Below, piece by piece: positions 7,966-16,871 of a stretch of 64,000 bases of DNA. The first letter of the stretch is position 1; each line of letters begins with the position of its first letter. Position numbers and translations under genes: made by a program. The notes under the pieces were generated by a model, which was given only the letters and a program-made list of their open reading frames with translations, did not search any database and had not been told where the DNA came from. Origin of the DNA: an uncultured Bacilli bacterium (lineage in GTDB: Bacteria > Bacillota_I > Bacilli_A > RF39 > UBA660); the NCBI GenBank assembly GCA_934162665.1, contig CAKPJN010000001.1, positions 62,001 through 126,000 on the forward strand, written 5' to 3'.

Positions 7966-9148
7966 TAAAGAGTTTTTAAAAGCATTAGATAATATTGTTA
8001 AAGAAAAAAATATTGATAAAGAAGTAGTTTATGATGCGATGGAGTTAGCTCTTACTTCTGCTTATAAGAAAAATTTTAATTCTAAAAATAATGTAAAGGT
8101 ATTATTTGATAGAAATACTGGAGAAATTAAAGTATATTCTTATTTGACTGTTGTTCCTGATGATAAAATGACAAAAGAAGAATATGAGGATTATTTATTT
8201 GAACATTATACTGATGAAGATGAAGAAGATGATGATTTTACTTTAAATGAAGAAGATTCAGATAGTGATGAGGCTAAAGAAGTTATTAGTTATTTTAATC
8301 CTGATATGGAAATAAAGCTTAGTGAGGCTAAAAAGATAAATAAAACTTTAGAAGTTGGAGATACAATTGATACTGAAGTTACACCACATGATTTTGGTAG
8401 AGTAGCAGCTTCTACTGCTAAACAAGTTGTTGTTCAAAAAATACGTGAAGCTGAAAGAAACTCTATTATGAATGAATTTGGTGATAAACAGGATGAATTA
8501 TTAATTGGTACTGTTGCTTTAGAGGATACTGATAACTATTTTATTGATTTAGGAAGAACTAATGGTATTTTACCTAAGAAAGATATAATTCCTGGAGAAA
8601 AGATTGAGATGGGTTCTCAGATAAAGGTTTATGTTACAAAAGTAGACAATAATGGAAAGAATTTATTAGTATTATTAAGTAGAACACATTATGGATTTGT
8701 TAAGAGATTATTTGAACTTGAAATTCCAGAACTTGCTGATGGAACAGTAATGTTATATAGTGTAGCAAGAGATGCTGGTAATAGAAGTAAAGTTGCTGTA
8801 TATTCAGAAAATTCAAATGTTGATCCAATTGGAGCATGTATTGGAGAAAAGGGTTCTAGAATTGCTAGAATTATAGAAGAATTACATGGTGAAAAACTTG
8901 ATGTTGTAAGATATGATAAGGATCCAGCTGTATTTATTGAAAATGCGCTTAGTCCTGCAAAAGAATTAACAGTTGCTATTACTGATCCTAAAAAACAAGA
9001 AGCAATGGTTATTGCTGATGGAGATAATTTCTCTTTAGCTATTGGTAAACGTGGACAAAATGCAAAATTAGCTAGTAGACTTACACATTATAAGATTGAT
9101 ATTAAAACAACAGAACAAGCAAAAGAAGCAGGTATTAATTTTAGATAA
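7958..9148 (+). CDS. nusA: transcription termination/antitermination factor NusA
   Basis: 396 residues. I start at ATG 7958, preceded by GAAGGGAGAT; longer frames run back into rimP. Domain order: N-terminal RNA-polymerase-binding domain, S1 domain (about 190-260) and two KH domains (about 265-390) with IGEKGSR and IGKRGQN motifs. NusA binds RNA polymerase and nascent RNA to modulate pausing and termination. Unusually, the N-terminal domain carries an extra acidic stretch of about 45 residues (roughly 67-112), rich in Asp/Glu, just before the conserved Ala-Lys-Lys-Ile segment. No C-terminal acidic repeats, as usual in Firmicutes. Confidence 0.97.
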   Translation: MNSKEFLKALDNIVKEKNIDKEVVYDAMELALTSAYKKNFNSKNNVKVLFDRNTGEIKVYSYLTVVPDDKMTKEEYEDYLFEHYTDEDEEDDDFTLNEEDSDSDEAKEVISYFNPDMEIKLSEAKKINKTLEVGDTIDTEVTPHDFGRVAASTAKQVVVQKIREAERNSIMNEFGDKQDELLIGTVALEDTDNYFIDLGRTNGILPKKDIIPGEKIEMGSQIKVYVTKVDNNGKNLLVLLSRTHYGFVKRLFELEIPELADGTVMLYSVARDAGNRSKVAVYSENSNVDPIGACIGEKGSRIARIIEELHGEKLDVVRYDKDPAVFIENALSPAKELTVAITDPKKQEAMVIADGDNFSLAIGKRGQNAKLASRLTHYKIDIKTTEQAKEAGINFR

Positions 9149-9168
9149 TAAAAGGAGTTGAACTTTAT

Positions 9169-9432
9169 ATGAAAGTAAGAAAAATTCCAATGAGAACTTG
9201 TGTTGTTACAAAAGAGGCTTTACCAAAGAGTGAACTACTTAGAGTTGTTAGAATGCCTGATGGAGTAGTTAAAGTTGATTTAAATGGTAAAGTTAATGGA
9301 CGAGGAGCATATATTAAGAAAGATGTTCTAGTTTTAGAAAAAGCAATAAAGAGTAAAGCTTTGGAAAGAAAATTGGAATGTGATATTCCTTCTTCCATAT
9401 ATGAGGAAATAAGAGAAATATGTGAAAAATAA
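9169..9432 (+). CDS. rnpM: RnpM/YlxR (DUF448) RNA-binding protein
   Basis: 87 residues with the family motif Arg-(Lys)-Ile-Pro-Met-Arg-Thr-Cys-Val, then Gly-Arg-Gly-Ala-Tyr-Ile. YlxR-family proteins bind RNA; the Bacillus member modulates RNase P and was renamed RnpM. It sits in the conserved place between nusA and infB. The ribosomal L7Ae-like gene ylxQ, usually found next, is missing here. AAGGAG lies upstream of the ATG. Confidence 0.9.
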   Translation: MKVRKIPMRTCVVTKEALPKSELLRVVRMPDGVVKVDLNGKVNGRGAYIKKDVLVLEKAIKSKALERKLECDIPSSIYEEIREICEK

Positions 9433-9452
9433 GAAAAGAGAGGTGAGTCATT

Positions 9453-11597
9453 ATGATGAGTATAGAAGAATATGCATTAGATGTTGATAAGACAGTTGAA
9501 GAAATTATGGCTTTATGTGATAAAATAGGTGTTTCTTATGAAGATAAGGATACAATGTTAAGTGATACAGAAATTACTTTACTTGATAATGAGTCTTTAA
9601 ATGATTCAAATGATGAATTGGTGGATTTAGATGAATTAAAGGAAAAGTTAGATGAGGAAGAAGTAGAAGATAAAGCTGAACTTCTTGCGATGAATACTAA
9701 TTTTGATTTAGATAATTCTAAAAGGTTTGAGAAAGTAAAAAAAGGTGGAACTAGAAAGAAAGAAAATACAGCTAAAAGAGAAGAATTCTTATCAATGAGA
9801 AAAAAGATGTATAAACATCGTGAAAAGTTACAAAGTAATAGTCAAGTTCAAGATGATAATGTTGTTCTTTATAAAGATGGAATGAGTGTTCATGATCTTG
9901 CTGTTAGTTTAGAGGTTTCTGATGTTTCATTAGTTAAAAAACTTATGATGCTTGGAGTTATGGCTTCAGTTAATCAAGCAATTGACTATGAAACTGCTGA
10001 GATAGTTGTTTCTGATTATAATAAAGTTTTAAAGAAAGAAGAAACAGCTGATATTTCTAATTTTGAAAATTATGAAATTCAAGACAAAGAAGAAGACTTA
10101 TCAGAAAGAGCTCCTGTTGTTACTATTATGGGACATGTTGATCATGGTAAAACAACATTACTTGATGCTATTCGTAAAACTAATGTAGCTAGTGGAGAGG
10201 CTGGTGGAATAACACAGGCGATTGGTGCTTATTCAGTTAAATGTAATGGAAAAACAATTACATTTATTGATACTCCTGGACATGCTGCTTTTACTGAAAT
10301 GAGAGCTCGTGGAGCTTCTATTACTGATATTGTTATTATTATAGTGGCAGCTGATGATGGAGTTATGCCTCAAACAAAAGAGGCAATTGATCATGCTAAG
10401 GCAGCTGGTGTTCCTATAATTGTTGCTATTAACAAAATTGATAAACCAGAAGCAAATATTGATAAAGTAATGAGTGGCTTAGTAGAGACTGGTCTTACTC
10501 CTGAAGAATGGGGTGGAGATATTGTTGTTAATAAGATTTCAGCAGCGACAGGGCAAGGTATTAATGAATTACTTGAAAATATATTATTAGTAGCTGAGAT
10601 GGAACAATATAAGGCTAATCCATCTAGATATGCAACTGGGGCAGTTATTGAGTCTCGTAAAGATAGTCATGTTGGACCTATTGTTTCATTATTAATTCAA
10701 AATGGAACTCTTAGACTTGGTGATCCAATTGTTGTTGGTAATATATATGGAAAAGTTCGTACTTTAAAGAATGATTTAGGGCAAAATATAGTTGAAGCTA
10801 TTCCATCTACTCCGGTTGAAGTTACAGGACTTAGTGATGTTCCAAGTGCTGGAGATAAGTTTATGGCGTTTGAATCTGAAAAGCAGGCTAAACAAATTGC
10901 CGATGAGAGACGTCTTCGTGCTAAAGAAGAAGATACTAACTTTAGTGGAATGACTTTAGATGATTTATTCGGAAAAATCAAAGAAGGCGTTAAAGAAATT
11001 AATGTTGTTTTAAAAGCTGATGTTAATGGTAGTTTAGAGGCTGTTAAAAATTCAATTGAAAAGATTAATGTTGAAGGAGTTAAGGTTCATGTAATTCGTG
11101 GTGGCGTAGGTGCTATTACAGAAAGCGATGTTGTGCTTGCTAGTGCTTCAAAAGCTATTATTATAGGATTTAATGTAAGAGCTGATGCTAAGACTCTTGA
11201 TACTGCAAAAGAATACGGTATAGAAATTAGAACTTATGATATTATCTATAAAGTAGTAGAAGATATGGAAAAAGCTATGAAGGGAATGCTTGATCCTGAA
11301 TATGAAGAAAAAGTTACAGGAACATTAGAAGTTCGACAAATATTTAAATTTTCTAAAGTTGGTTTAATTGCTGGTTGTCATGTTACTAGTGGAACTGTTA
11401 AAAATAATGAAAAAGCTAGAATTATTAGAGATGGTATTGTAATTTATAATGGTTCTATTAAAACACTTCAACATGAAAAAGACCAAGTAAAAGAAGTGAA
11501 AAAGGATATGGATTGTGGTGTTACTTTAGAAAATTGTCAAGATTATAAAGAAAGAGATGTTATTGAAATTTATGATCTTGTAGAAATTAAACGATAG
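9453..11597 (+). CDS. infB: translation initiation factor IF-2
   Basis: 714 residues. The G domain shows G1 GHVDHGKTT (227-235), G3 DTPGH, G4 NKID and G5 Ser-Ala; domains II, III and IV follow and the protein ends in the usual Val-Glu-Ile-Lys-Arg. The N-terminal region (1-215) is acidic and lysine-rich. IF-2 is the GTPase that brings fMet-tRNA to the 30S subunit and promotes subunit joining. GAGGTG is 8 bases before the first of two adjacent ATGs (9453 and 9456); either could be used. Confidence 0.97.
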   Translation: MMSIEEYALDVDKTVEEIMALCDKIGVSYEDKDTMLSDTEITLLDNESLNDSNDELVDLDELKEKLDEEEVEDKAELLAMNTNFDLDNSKRFEKVKKGGTRKKENTAKREEFLSMRKKMYKHREKLQSNSQVQDDNVVLYKDGMSVHDLAVSLEVSDVSLVKKLMMLGVMASVNQAIDYETAEIVVSDYNKVLKKEETADISNFENYEIQDKEEDLSERAPVVTIMGHVDHGKTTLLDAIRKTNVASGEAGGITQAIGAYSVKCNGKTITFIDTPGHAAFTEMRARGASITDIVIIIVAADDGVMPQTKEAIDHAKAAGVPIIVAINKIDKPEANIDKVMSGLVETGLTPEEWGGDIVVNKISAATGQGINELLENILLVAEMEQYKANPSRYATGAVIESRKDSHVGPIVSLLIQNGTLRLGDPIVVGNIYGKVRTLKNDLGQNIVEAIPSTPVEVTGLSDVPSAGDKFMAFESEKQAKQIADERRLRAKEEDTNFSGMTLDDLFGKIKEGVKEINVVLKADVNGSLEAVKNSIEKINVEGVKVHVIRGGVGAITESDVVLASASKAIIIGFNVRADAKTLDTAKEYGIEIRTYDIIYKVVEDMEKAMKGMLDPEYEEKVTGTLEVRQIFKFSKVGLIAGCHVTSGTVKNNEKARIIRDGIVIYNGSIKTLQHEKDQVKEVKKDMDCGVTLENCQDYKERDVIEIYDLVEIKR

Positions 11598-11612
11598 TAT
11601 TATAGGCGTAGT

Positions 11613-11985
11613 ATGAAAAAGAACAATTGGTGAAGAACGTAAAGTAGAGATAGTAAGTGAACAATTATTAGATGATAATACGTTATTACAAATTCGTAGG
11701 GAAGATAAAGGTGATCCTGAATGTTTAAAGGCTGTTGTTAGATATATTGATACTAACATTTCAGGTAAACTTGTTATAAAAGAAGATGTGATATGTTATC
11801 TTGATTTTGATATTACAAGACTAGAATATAATGATCAAGTTATTGCTGTTTTTTCTGTAGATTCTACTGATTTAGAAAAACTTGTTTCTCTATATGTTTT
11901 TGATAGACATCAATTTGTTCCTGAAGAAAAATTTATTAAATGTTTTTATGAGAAAAAAATTGGAAAGAAATTGGAATTAAAATGA
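11613..11985 (+). pseudogene. small hypothetical gene, frameshifted right after its start
   Basis: An open frame coding about 120 plausible residues runs from 11617 to 11985 without an ATG. An ATG at 11613 (AGG 6 bases upstream) is in another frame and stops after six codons. Removing one A from the A5 run at 11616-11620 would join Met-Lys directly to Arg-Thr-Ile-Gly-Glu-Glu and give an intact gene. The only in-frame standard start otherwise is GTG at 11788, yielding 65 residues without a ribosome site. I recognise no family. It lies between infB and rbfA. A homopolymer error, phase variation or true decay are all possible. Confidence 0.5.
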
Positions 11986-12000
11986 TCTAGAGGTGATTTT

Positions 12001-12354
12001 ATGTCAAATGTAAAAATACAAAGATTAAATCATACGTATCAAGAAGAAATAAGTAAAATTTTAATGACTGAAGTAAAAGATCAAGATATCAAATTCGTTA
12101 CTATTACTGATGTTGATATTACTAACGATTTGAGTTTTGCGAAAGTTTATTTTACTGTTTTTGAGCAAGATAAAATAAAAGAGACTTCTGATGCTTTAAA
12201 TGGAGCGGCTCCATTTATTAGAAGTTGTTTGGCTGAGAGAATAAATATAAGACATACTCCAGAATTGAAATTTATTTATGATAAATCTATTGAATATGGA
12301 AATCATATTGAAGAAATTATTGATGAAATTCATAAGGATAAGAATAGTAATTAA
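12001..12354 (+). CDS. rbfA: ribosome-binding factor A
   Basis: 117 residues with the single KH-like fold of RbfA: an N-terminal helix (Arg-Leu-Asn-His-Thr-Tyr-Gln-Glu-Glu-Ile), the Thr-Ile-Thr-Asp-Val-Asp-Ile strand, a Phe-Ala-Lys-Val-Tyr-Phe strand and a C-terminal Thr-Pro-Glu-Leu-Lys-Phe-Ile-Tyr-Asp motif. It assists late 30S maturation at the 16S 5' end. GAGGTGAT precedes the ATG. It closes the rimP operon; truB and ribF are not next to it. Confidence 0.93.
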   Translation: MSNVKIQRLNHTYQEEISKILMTEVKDQDIKFVTITDVDITNDLSFAKVYFTVFEQDKIKETSDALNGAAPFIRSCLAERINIRHTPELKFIYDKSIEYGNHIEEIIDEIHKDKNSN

Positions 12355-12371
12355 AAGCTATTCTTTTTTTT
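12340..12371 (+). terminator. terminator overlapping rbfA stop codon
   Basis: An 8-bp stem (AAGAATAG / CTATTCTT) with the TAA of rbfA inside the loop, followed by T7. Confidence 0.85.
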
Positions 12372-12411
12372 GTAAAATTTCTGTAAACTCAGAATTTTTT
12401 TTGCTTTTTTA

Positions 12412-12440
12412 TTTACAGTTTTTCCTATTTATAGTAATAT
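12412..12440 (+). promoter_or_regulatory. Promoter of the mraZ division operon
   Basis: TTTACA (12412-12417), a 17-base spacer and TAATAT (12435-12440), just upstream of the MraZ-type boxes. Confidence 0.75.
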
Positions 12441-12451
12441 ATATTTAAACA

Positions 12452-12477
12452 GTGGTTGATTGTGGTGAAAAGTGGGG
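12452..12477 (+). promoter_or_regulatory. MraZ operator: three GTGG repeats, 10-bp period
   Basis: GTGGT at 12452, GTGGT at 12462 and GTGGG at 12472 are spaced exactly 10 bases. This matches the known MraZ binding pattern of TGGG-like direct repeats separated by 5 bases. They lie downstream of the -10 box, in the initially transcribed leader, and the third overlaps the mraZ ribosome site (GGGGGAT). Repression by MraZ is inference from that known family behaviour. Confidence 0.75.
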
Positions 12478-12484
12478 GATAATT

Positions 12485-12919
12485 ATGTTCATGGGTGAGT
12501 ATCATCATTCTATTGATGATAAAAATAGGTTAATAATTCCTTCTAAGTTCCGTGATGGTTTAGGGAATGAATTTGTTGTTACTCGTGGTATTGAAAACTG
12601 TCTTTTTGTTTATTCTCGTGATGAATGGGATAAGATAGTTTCAAAATTAGAAGGCCTACCTTTTACTAAGAGGGATGCTAGAAGTTTTATCCGTTTCTTT
12701 CTATCAGGCGCTACTGTTGCAGAATTTGATAAACAAGGTAGAGTTAATATTACTAGCCCTTTGATTTCTTATGCTAATATAGATAAGGAATGTGTAATAA
12801 TTGGTGCTGGTGATAGACTTGAAATTTGGTCAGCTGATAACTGGAATAGTTTCTTCGATTCTGCAAAAGATAATATGTCAGATATAGCCGAAGGTTTATT
12901 TAATGAAAGTGGTAATTAA
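12485..12919 (+). CDS. mraZ: MraZ transcriptional regulator
   Basis: 144 residues beginning MFMGEYHHSIDDKNRLIIPS, the standard MraZ start; an apparent GTG start at 12452 is really part of the operator. Two AbrB-like (SpoVT) half-domains each carry the Asp-x-(Lys/Gln)-x-Arg-(Leu/Val) motif (DDKNRL and DKQGRV). MraZ forms ring oligomers that bind the repeats upstream of its own operon. First gene of the division and cell-wall cluster. Confidence 0.95.
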   Translation: MFMGEYHHSIDDKNRLIIPSKFRDGLGNEFVVTRGIENCLFVYSRDEWDKIVSKLEGLPFTKRDARSFIRFFLSGATVAEFDKQGRVNITSPLISYANIDKECVIIGAGDRLEIWSADNWNSFFDSAKDNMSDIAEGLFNESGN

Positions 12920-12920
12920 T

Positions 12921-13847
12921 ATGAAGCATGTAAGTGTATTGTTAGAGGAGTCAATTAAGTCTTTAAACTTAAGAGATGATAGTGTTATTGTTGATTGCAC
13001 ATTAGGCTATGGTGGACATAGTAGTCATATTTTAAATAGAATAAAAAAGGGGTTTTTATTCGCCTTTGATCAGGATAGTGAAGCGATTTCTTATAGTACC
13101 GATCGACTAAAGAAAATCGGTACTAACTTCACTATTATTAAAAGTAATTTTGTTAATTTAAAGGAAGAACTTGCTAAATATGATTGTGATAAAGTAGATG
13201 GTGTTTTATTTGATTTAGGAGTTTCTAGTCCACAACTTGATGATGCAGAAAGAGGTTTTTCTTATCATGAAGATGCTAGACTTGATATGAGAATGGATCA
13301 AAGTAAGTCATTTTCTGCGTATGATGTTGTTAATAATTATTCAAAAGAAGAACTTACAAATATATTTTTTAAATATGGCGAAGATAAATTTTCAAGAAAT
13401 ATTGCGAAGAAGATATGTGAATATAGAGAAGAAAAGAAAATTGAAACTACATTGGAATTAGTAGAAATTATTAAAAGTGCAGTTCCAATGAAATTTAGAG
13501 TTAATAAACATCCAGCAAGACAAATTTTTCAAGCAATTAGAATAGAAGTAAATCATGAGTTAGATGTGATTGAGCCAGCTTTGGATCAGGCATTATCTAT
13601 TTTAAATGTTGGTGGTAGAGTTGCGGTAATTACATTCCATTCTTTAGAAGATAGAATTGTTAAAAACTATTTTAAGAAGGTGACAGATGTTGATTCTAAA
13701 GTTCGTGGTATGCCTAATATTCCAGATAATTATTTACCAGATTTTAAACTGGTTTTAAATAAAGCGATTATTCCTAGTAATGATGAGATAGATAATAATC
13801 AAAGAGCTAGAAGTGCTAAACTTAGAGTAATAGAAAGAATAAAATAA
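12921..13847 (+). CDS. rsmH: 16S rRNA (cytosine1402-N4)-methyltransferase
   Basis: 308 residues. The start at 12921 gives MKHVSVLLEESI, the normal family N-terminus; an ATG at 12903 would add six residues overlapping mraZ. The SAM-binding motif DCTLGYGGHS is near residue 25, and LFDLGVSSPQLD, DMRMD and the C-terminal HSLEDRIVK complete the RsmH signature. It methylates N4 of C1402 in 16S rRNA together with RsmI. It occupies its conserved place in the dcw cluster. Confidence 0.95.
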   Translation: MKHVSVLLEESIKSLNLRDDSVIVDCTLGYGGHSSHILNRIKKGFLFAFDQDSEAISYSTDRLKKIGTNFTIIKSNFVNLKEELAKYDCDKVDGVLFDLGVSSPQLDDAERGFSYHEDARLDMRMDQSKSFSAYDVVNNYSKEELTNIFFKYGEDKFSRNIAKKICEYREEKKIETTLELVEIIKSAVPMKFRVNKHPARQIFQAIRIEVNHELDVIEPALDQALSILNVGGRVAVITFHSLEDRIVKNYFKKVTDVDSKVRGMPNIPDNYLPDFKLVLNKAIIPSNDEIDNNQRARSAKLRVIERIK

Positions 13848-13863
13848 AAGGAGATTATGATAT

Positions 13864-14166
13864 ATGAGAAAAATTAAGAAGAAATGTGTGATGTCTAAAT
13901 TTGAAAAATTACTTTATACACTAGCATTGTTTTTAGTTGCTGTTTCTCCTATATCAGTTGTTTTTTCTAAAGCAACTTTATCTAAAATAAATTTTGAAGT
14001 TGAGAAAGAGAAGAAACTAATAGAACAACAAATAAAAACTAATGAGAGTTTAGCTATGACAATTGATGAGCTTGCATCTCTTACAAAAATTCAAGAAGTT
14101 GCAGAAGAACAAGGACTAAGTTATAATAATGATAATATAAAAACTGTGACTAATGATTTAAAATAG
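13864..14166 (+). CDS. ftsL: FtsL-like cell division protein
   Basis: 100 residues: a basic cytoplasmic N-terminus, one membrane segment (about 18-38) and an extracytoplasmic coiled coil with heptads (Lys/Glu-rich, about 40-85). Sequence similarity within FtsL is always weak; the call rests on this topology and on its place between rsmH and a class B PBP. It would join DivIC and DivIB in the divisome. AAGGAG lies 10 bases before the ATG; a nearer ATG at 13857 stops at once. Confidence 0.8.
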   Translation: MRKIKKKCVMSKFEKLLYTLALFLVAVSPISVVFSKATLSKINFEVEKEKKLIEQQIKTNESLAMTIDELASLTKIQEVAEEQGLSYNNDNIKTVTNDLK

Positions 14167-14177
14167 GATGTGAAATG

Positions 14178-16334
14178 ATGAAAAAGGGAAATAAAAAAGA
14201 TAATGTAAGATATTCTAAGTTAGTTATTTTTGGTTCTCTTTTTTTGTTTGCTTTAATGATTGGTAGACTTCTTCAACTTTCATTATCAAAAGAGATTGAT
14301 GGTATTAATTTAGAAGAACTTGCTAGTAAAAGAACAACTAGGACAACAATTTTATCGGCAAAAAGAGGTTCTATTTATGATGTTAATTCTGAGACATTTG
14401 CTCAGACTGTTTCTTCATATAAAATTATTGCATATTTAGATCCTATTCGTACTACAAATAAAAACAAACCTCAACATGTAGTAGACAAAGAAAATACTGC
14501 TAAAAGTTTAGCACCTATTTTAGGAATGGGTGAGGAGGAAATCTTAACATATTTAAATAAGTCTGGTGTTTATCAAACTGAGTTTGGTAGTAAGGGTAGT
14601 GGTCTTAGTGAAATAGTTAAAAATCAAATAGATGAATTAGAACTACCAGGTATAGATTTTATAGAAAGTTATAAAAGATATTATCCTAAGGGTCAATTTG
14701 CGTCTTATACAATTGGTTATGCTAAAAATGAAACTGTTACAGAAAATAAAATTCAAAAAGATGTTATAACTGGTGAGATGGGTATTGAGAAGTATTATGA
14801 TAAGATATTAAAAGGTGAAGATGGTTCTGTTACATATCAAAAGGATTTAAAAGGATATAAGATAGCAGATACTAATGAAATTAGAAAAGATGCTGTTAGT
14901 GGTAAAGATATTTATTTAACAATTGATAGTAATATACAATTCTTTGTTGAACAAGCTTTAAAAAATGCAAGTGATACATATGGATTTGAATGGTTCCATA
15001 TTACACTTTTGGATGCTAAAACTGGAGCAGTACTTGCTACATCTACAGCTCCTTCTTTTGATCCTAATATTAGAAATATTACTAATTATTTGGATTATAT
15101 GGTTTCTTCTCCATATGAGCCTGGTTCTACTATGAAGACTTTTACTTATATGGCTGCTATGGAAAATGGTGTTTATGATGGTAGTGAAATGTATGATTCA
15201 GGAGTTTATACTACAACTGATGGAACTCAAATTGGTGATTGGGATAGAAATGGATGGGGCAAAATTTCTTTTGATAAAGGTTATGCTATGAGTAGTAATG
15301 TTGGAGTTATAAATTTAATCAATAGACATATGAGTAGTGTTATGCTTAGACAATATTTTAAAAGACTTGGTTTTGGTAAAAAGACTGGTATTAATCTTCC
15401 TAATGAAGATGCTGGTGATTTAAACTTTAAATATGAGACAGAAATTTATAATGCAGGTTTTGGTCAAGGAATAACTACAACGCCAATTCAAAATGTTCAG
15501 GCTTTGACTTCACTTACTAATGATGGGATTTTATTAAAACCATATATTGTATCTAAGATTGTAAATCCTGATAATAATGAGGTAATACTTAAAAATAAAA
15601 GACATGAGATTGAGAGAGTTGCGTCAACTGCGACAGTTCAAAAAATGATTCAGCTTATGGATGATTGTGTTAATGGTTATGGTAACACTGGTAGTGGATA
15701 TAGAATTGATAGTGGTCAGTTAATTGGTAAGACAGGTACTGCACAAATTGCGTCAATAAATGGTCGTGGATATTTATCTGGAAAGGAAGATATAATTTCG
15801 TCTTTTGCGGGAATTTATCCTAAAGATAATCCACAAATTATTATTTATGCTTCTGTTAAAAGACCAGCAGGCGGTAGTCAAAAACCTATTTCTAATGCAG
15901 TAAAAGAAATTGTTAATAATATTTCTAAGTATTATGGAAATGATAATAATAATAATAATTCTATTACAGTAACTGATTATAAGGTTCCTAGTTTAGTTAA
16001 TAAAAAGTTAGATTCAGCAAAACAACTATTAGATACAAATTCGATTAAGTATAATGTTATCGGTACTGGTAATAAGGTTATGAAGCAATATCCATCTAAG
16101 GGAGATGTTATGACTAATCAGGATACCATTTATTTAATTACAAATGGGCAAGTAAGTGTTCCTAATGTAGTTGGAATGTCTAGTAAAATTGCTAATGATT
16201 TACTTAGTTTGCTAGGGTTAAAAGTTAATCTAGAAGGTAGTGGATATGTAGTTGGGCAGAGTATTAGTGAAAATACATTAATTACAGATGGCATGGAAAT
16301 AACACTTAGTTTGAGTCCTAAGTTTGGTGGGTGA
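14178..16334 (+). CDS. pbpB: Division transpeptidase, class B PBP with PASTA domains
   Basis: About 718 residues (ATG at 14175 or 14178; AGGATG favours 14178). One N-terminal membrane anchor, a PBP dimerisation domain (about 55-225) and a transpeptidase domain with SxxK at STMK (318-321), SSN (373-375) and KTG (519-521). Two C-terminal PASTA repeats (about 605-660 and 665-719) bind muropeptides. It cross-links septal peptidoglycan. Position after ftsL supports PBP2B rather than the sporulation paralogue SpoVD, though both share this architecture. Confidence 0.92.
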   Translation: MKKGNKKDNVRYSKLVIFGSLFLFALMIGRLLQLSLSKEIDGINLEELASKRTTRTTILSAKRGSIYDVNSETFAQTVSSYKIIAYLDPIRTTNKNKPQHVVDKENTAKSLAPILGMGEEEILTYLNKSGVYQTEFGSKGSGLSEIVKNQIDELELPGIDFIESYKRYYPKGQFASYTIGYAKNETVTENKIQKDVITGEMGIEKYYDKILKGEDGSVTYQKDLKGYKIADTNEIRKDAVSGKDIYLTIDSNIQFFVEQALKNASDTYGFEWFHITLLDAKTGAVLATSTAPSFDPNIRNITNYLDYMVSSPYEPGSTMKTFTYMAAMENGVYDGSEMYDSGVYTTTDGTQIGDWDRNGWGKISFDKGYAMSSNVGVINLINRHMSSVMLRQYFKRLGFGKKTGINLPNEDAGDLNFKYETEIYNAGFGQGITTTPIQNVQALTSLTNDGILLKPYIVSKIVNPDNNEVILKNKRHEIERVASTATVQKMIQLMDDCVNGYGNTGSGYRIDSGQLIGKTGTAQIASINGRGYLSGKEDIISSFAGIYPKDNPQIIIYASVKRPAGGSQKPISNAVKEIVNNISKYYGNDNNNNNSITVTDYKVPSLVNKKLDSAKQLLDTNSIKYNVIGTGNKVMKQYPSKGDVMTNQDTIYLITNGQVSVPNVVGMSSKIANDLLSLLGLKVNLEGSGYVVGQSISENTLITDGMEITLSLSPKFGG

Positions 16335-16338
16335 TATA

Positions 16339-16866
16339 ATGAATAAAAAAATTGTATTAATTACTTTAATTGTTATTTCTCTTATGTTTACGGTAATAGG
16401 TTGTACAAAAAGTAAAAATAGAGAAATTGATATTTCTAATTATAAAAGTATGGTAGAAGTATCGTTATCTAGTGGGCCAGATTTTATTATTGTTATAGAC
16501 AAGAAAGATAAAATTAGTAATATAGAATTTTTGAATAAAGATAGTCTTGTTTTAAATGATATAGATATTATGGATAAAAGTCTTTCTGATGGAATTTTAA
16601 CATTTATGGAGAAACTTTGGAATGATAAGTATTTTGATAATGAAGTTTCTATAAAATTAATTTGTTATGATGATAAAGATAATAGTGATTTGATTTATCA
16701 AGAACTTAATAAGAGTTTAGTAATTTTAGGAATAAAAGACAATATCTTGAGAGAAAATAGTAGTTTTGATGAGCTTTCTAAAAAATTAGATATTGATTAT
16801 AATGATGATAAAACTTTTTTGAAAGATTTGGGTGAGTATTCTAGAAAAATTATTAGTAGTAGGTGA
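16339..16866 (+). CDS. putative lipoprotein, 175 aa
   Basis: The start at 16339 (GGTGGGTGAT upstream) gives an N-terminal signal with lipobox Val-Ile-Gly-Cys near residue 20, so it is probably a membrane-anchored lipoprotein. The remainder is Asp/Lys/Ser-rich with no domain I recognise. It begins 4 bases after the PBP stop and overlaps the next gene's leader, so it belongs to the division operon, in the place where mraY and murD usually stand. A role at the septum is only inferred from position. Confidence 0.65.
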   Translation: MNKKIVLITLIVISLMFTVIGCTKSKNREIDISNYKSMVEVSLSSGPDFIIVIDKKDKISNIEFLNKDSLVLNDIDIMDKSLSDGILTFMEKLWNDKYFDNEVSIKLICYDDKDNSDLIYQELNKSLVILGIKDNILRENSSFDELSKKLDIDYNDDKTFLKDLGEYSRKIISSR

Positions 16867-16871
16867 TATGG

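Noticed and set aside
9165..9398. Minus-strand frame opposite rnpM
   Set aside because: Shadow of a well-conserved gene with no ribosome site.
12452..12484. GTG start for mraZ
   Set aside because: These codons are the GTGG operator repeats; the conserved MraZ N-terminus begins at ATG 12485, right after GGGGGAT.
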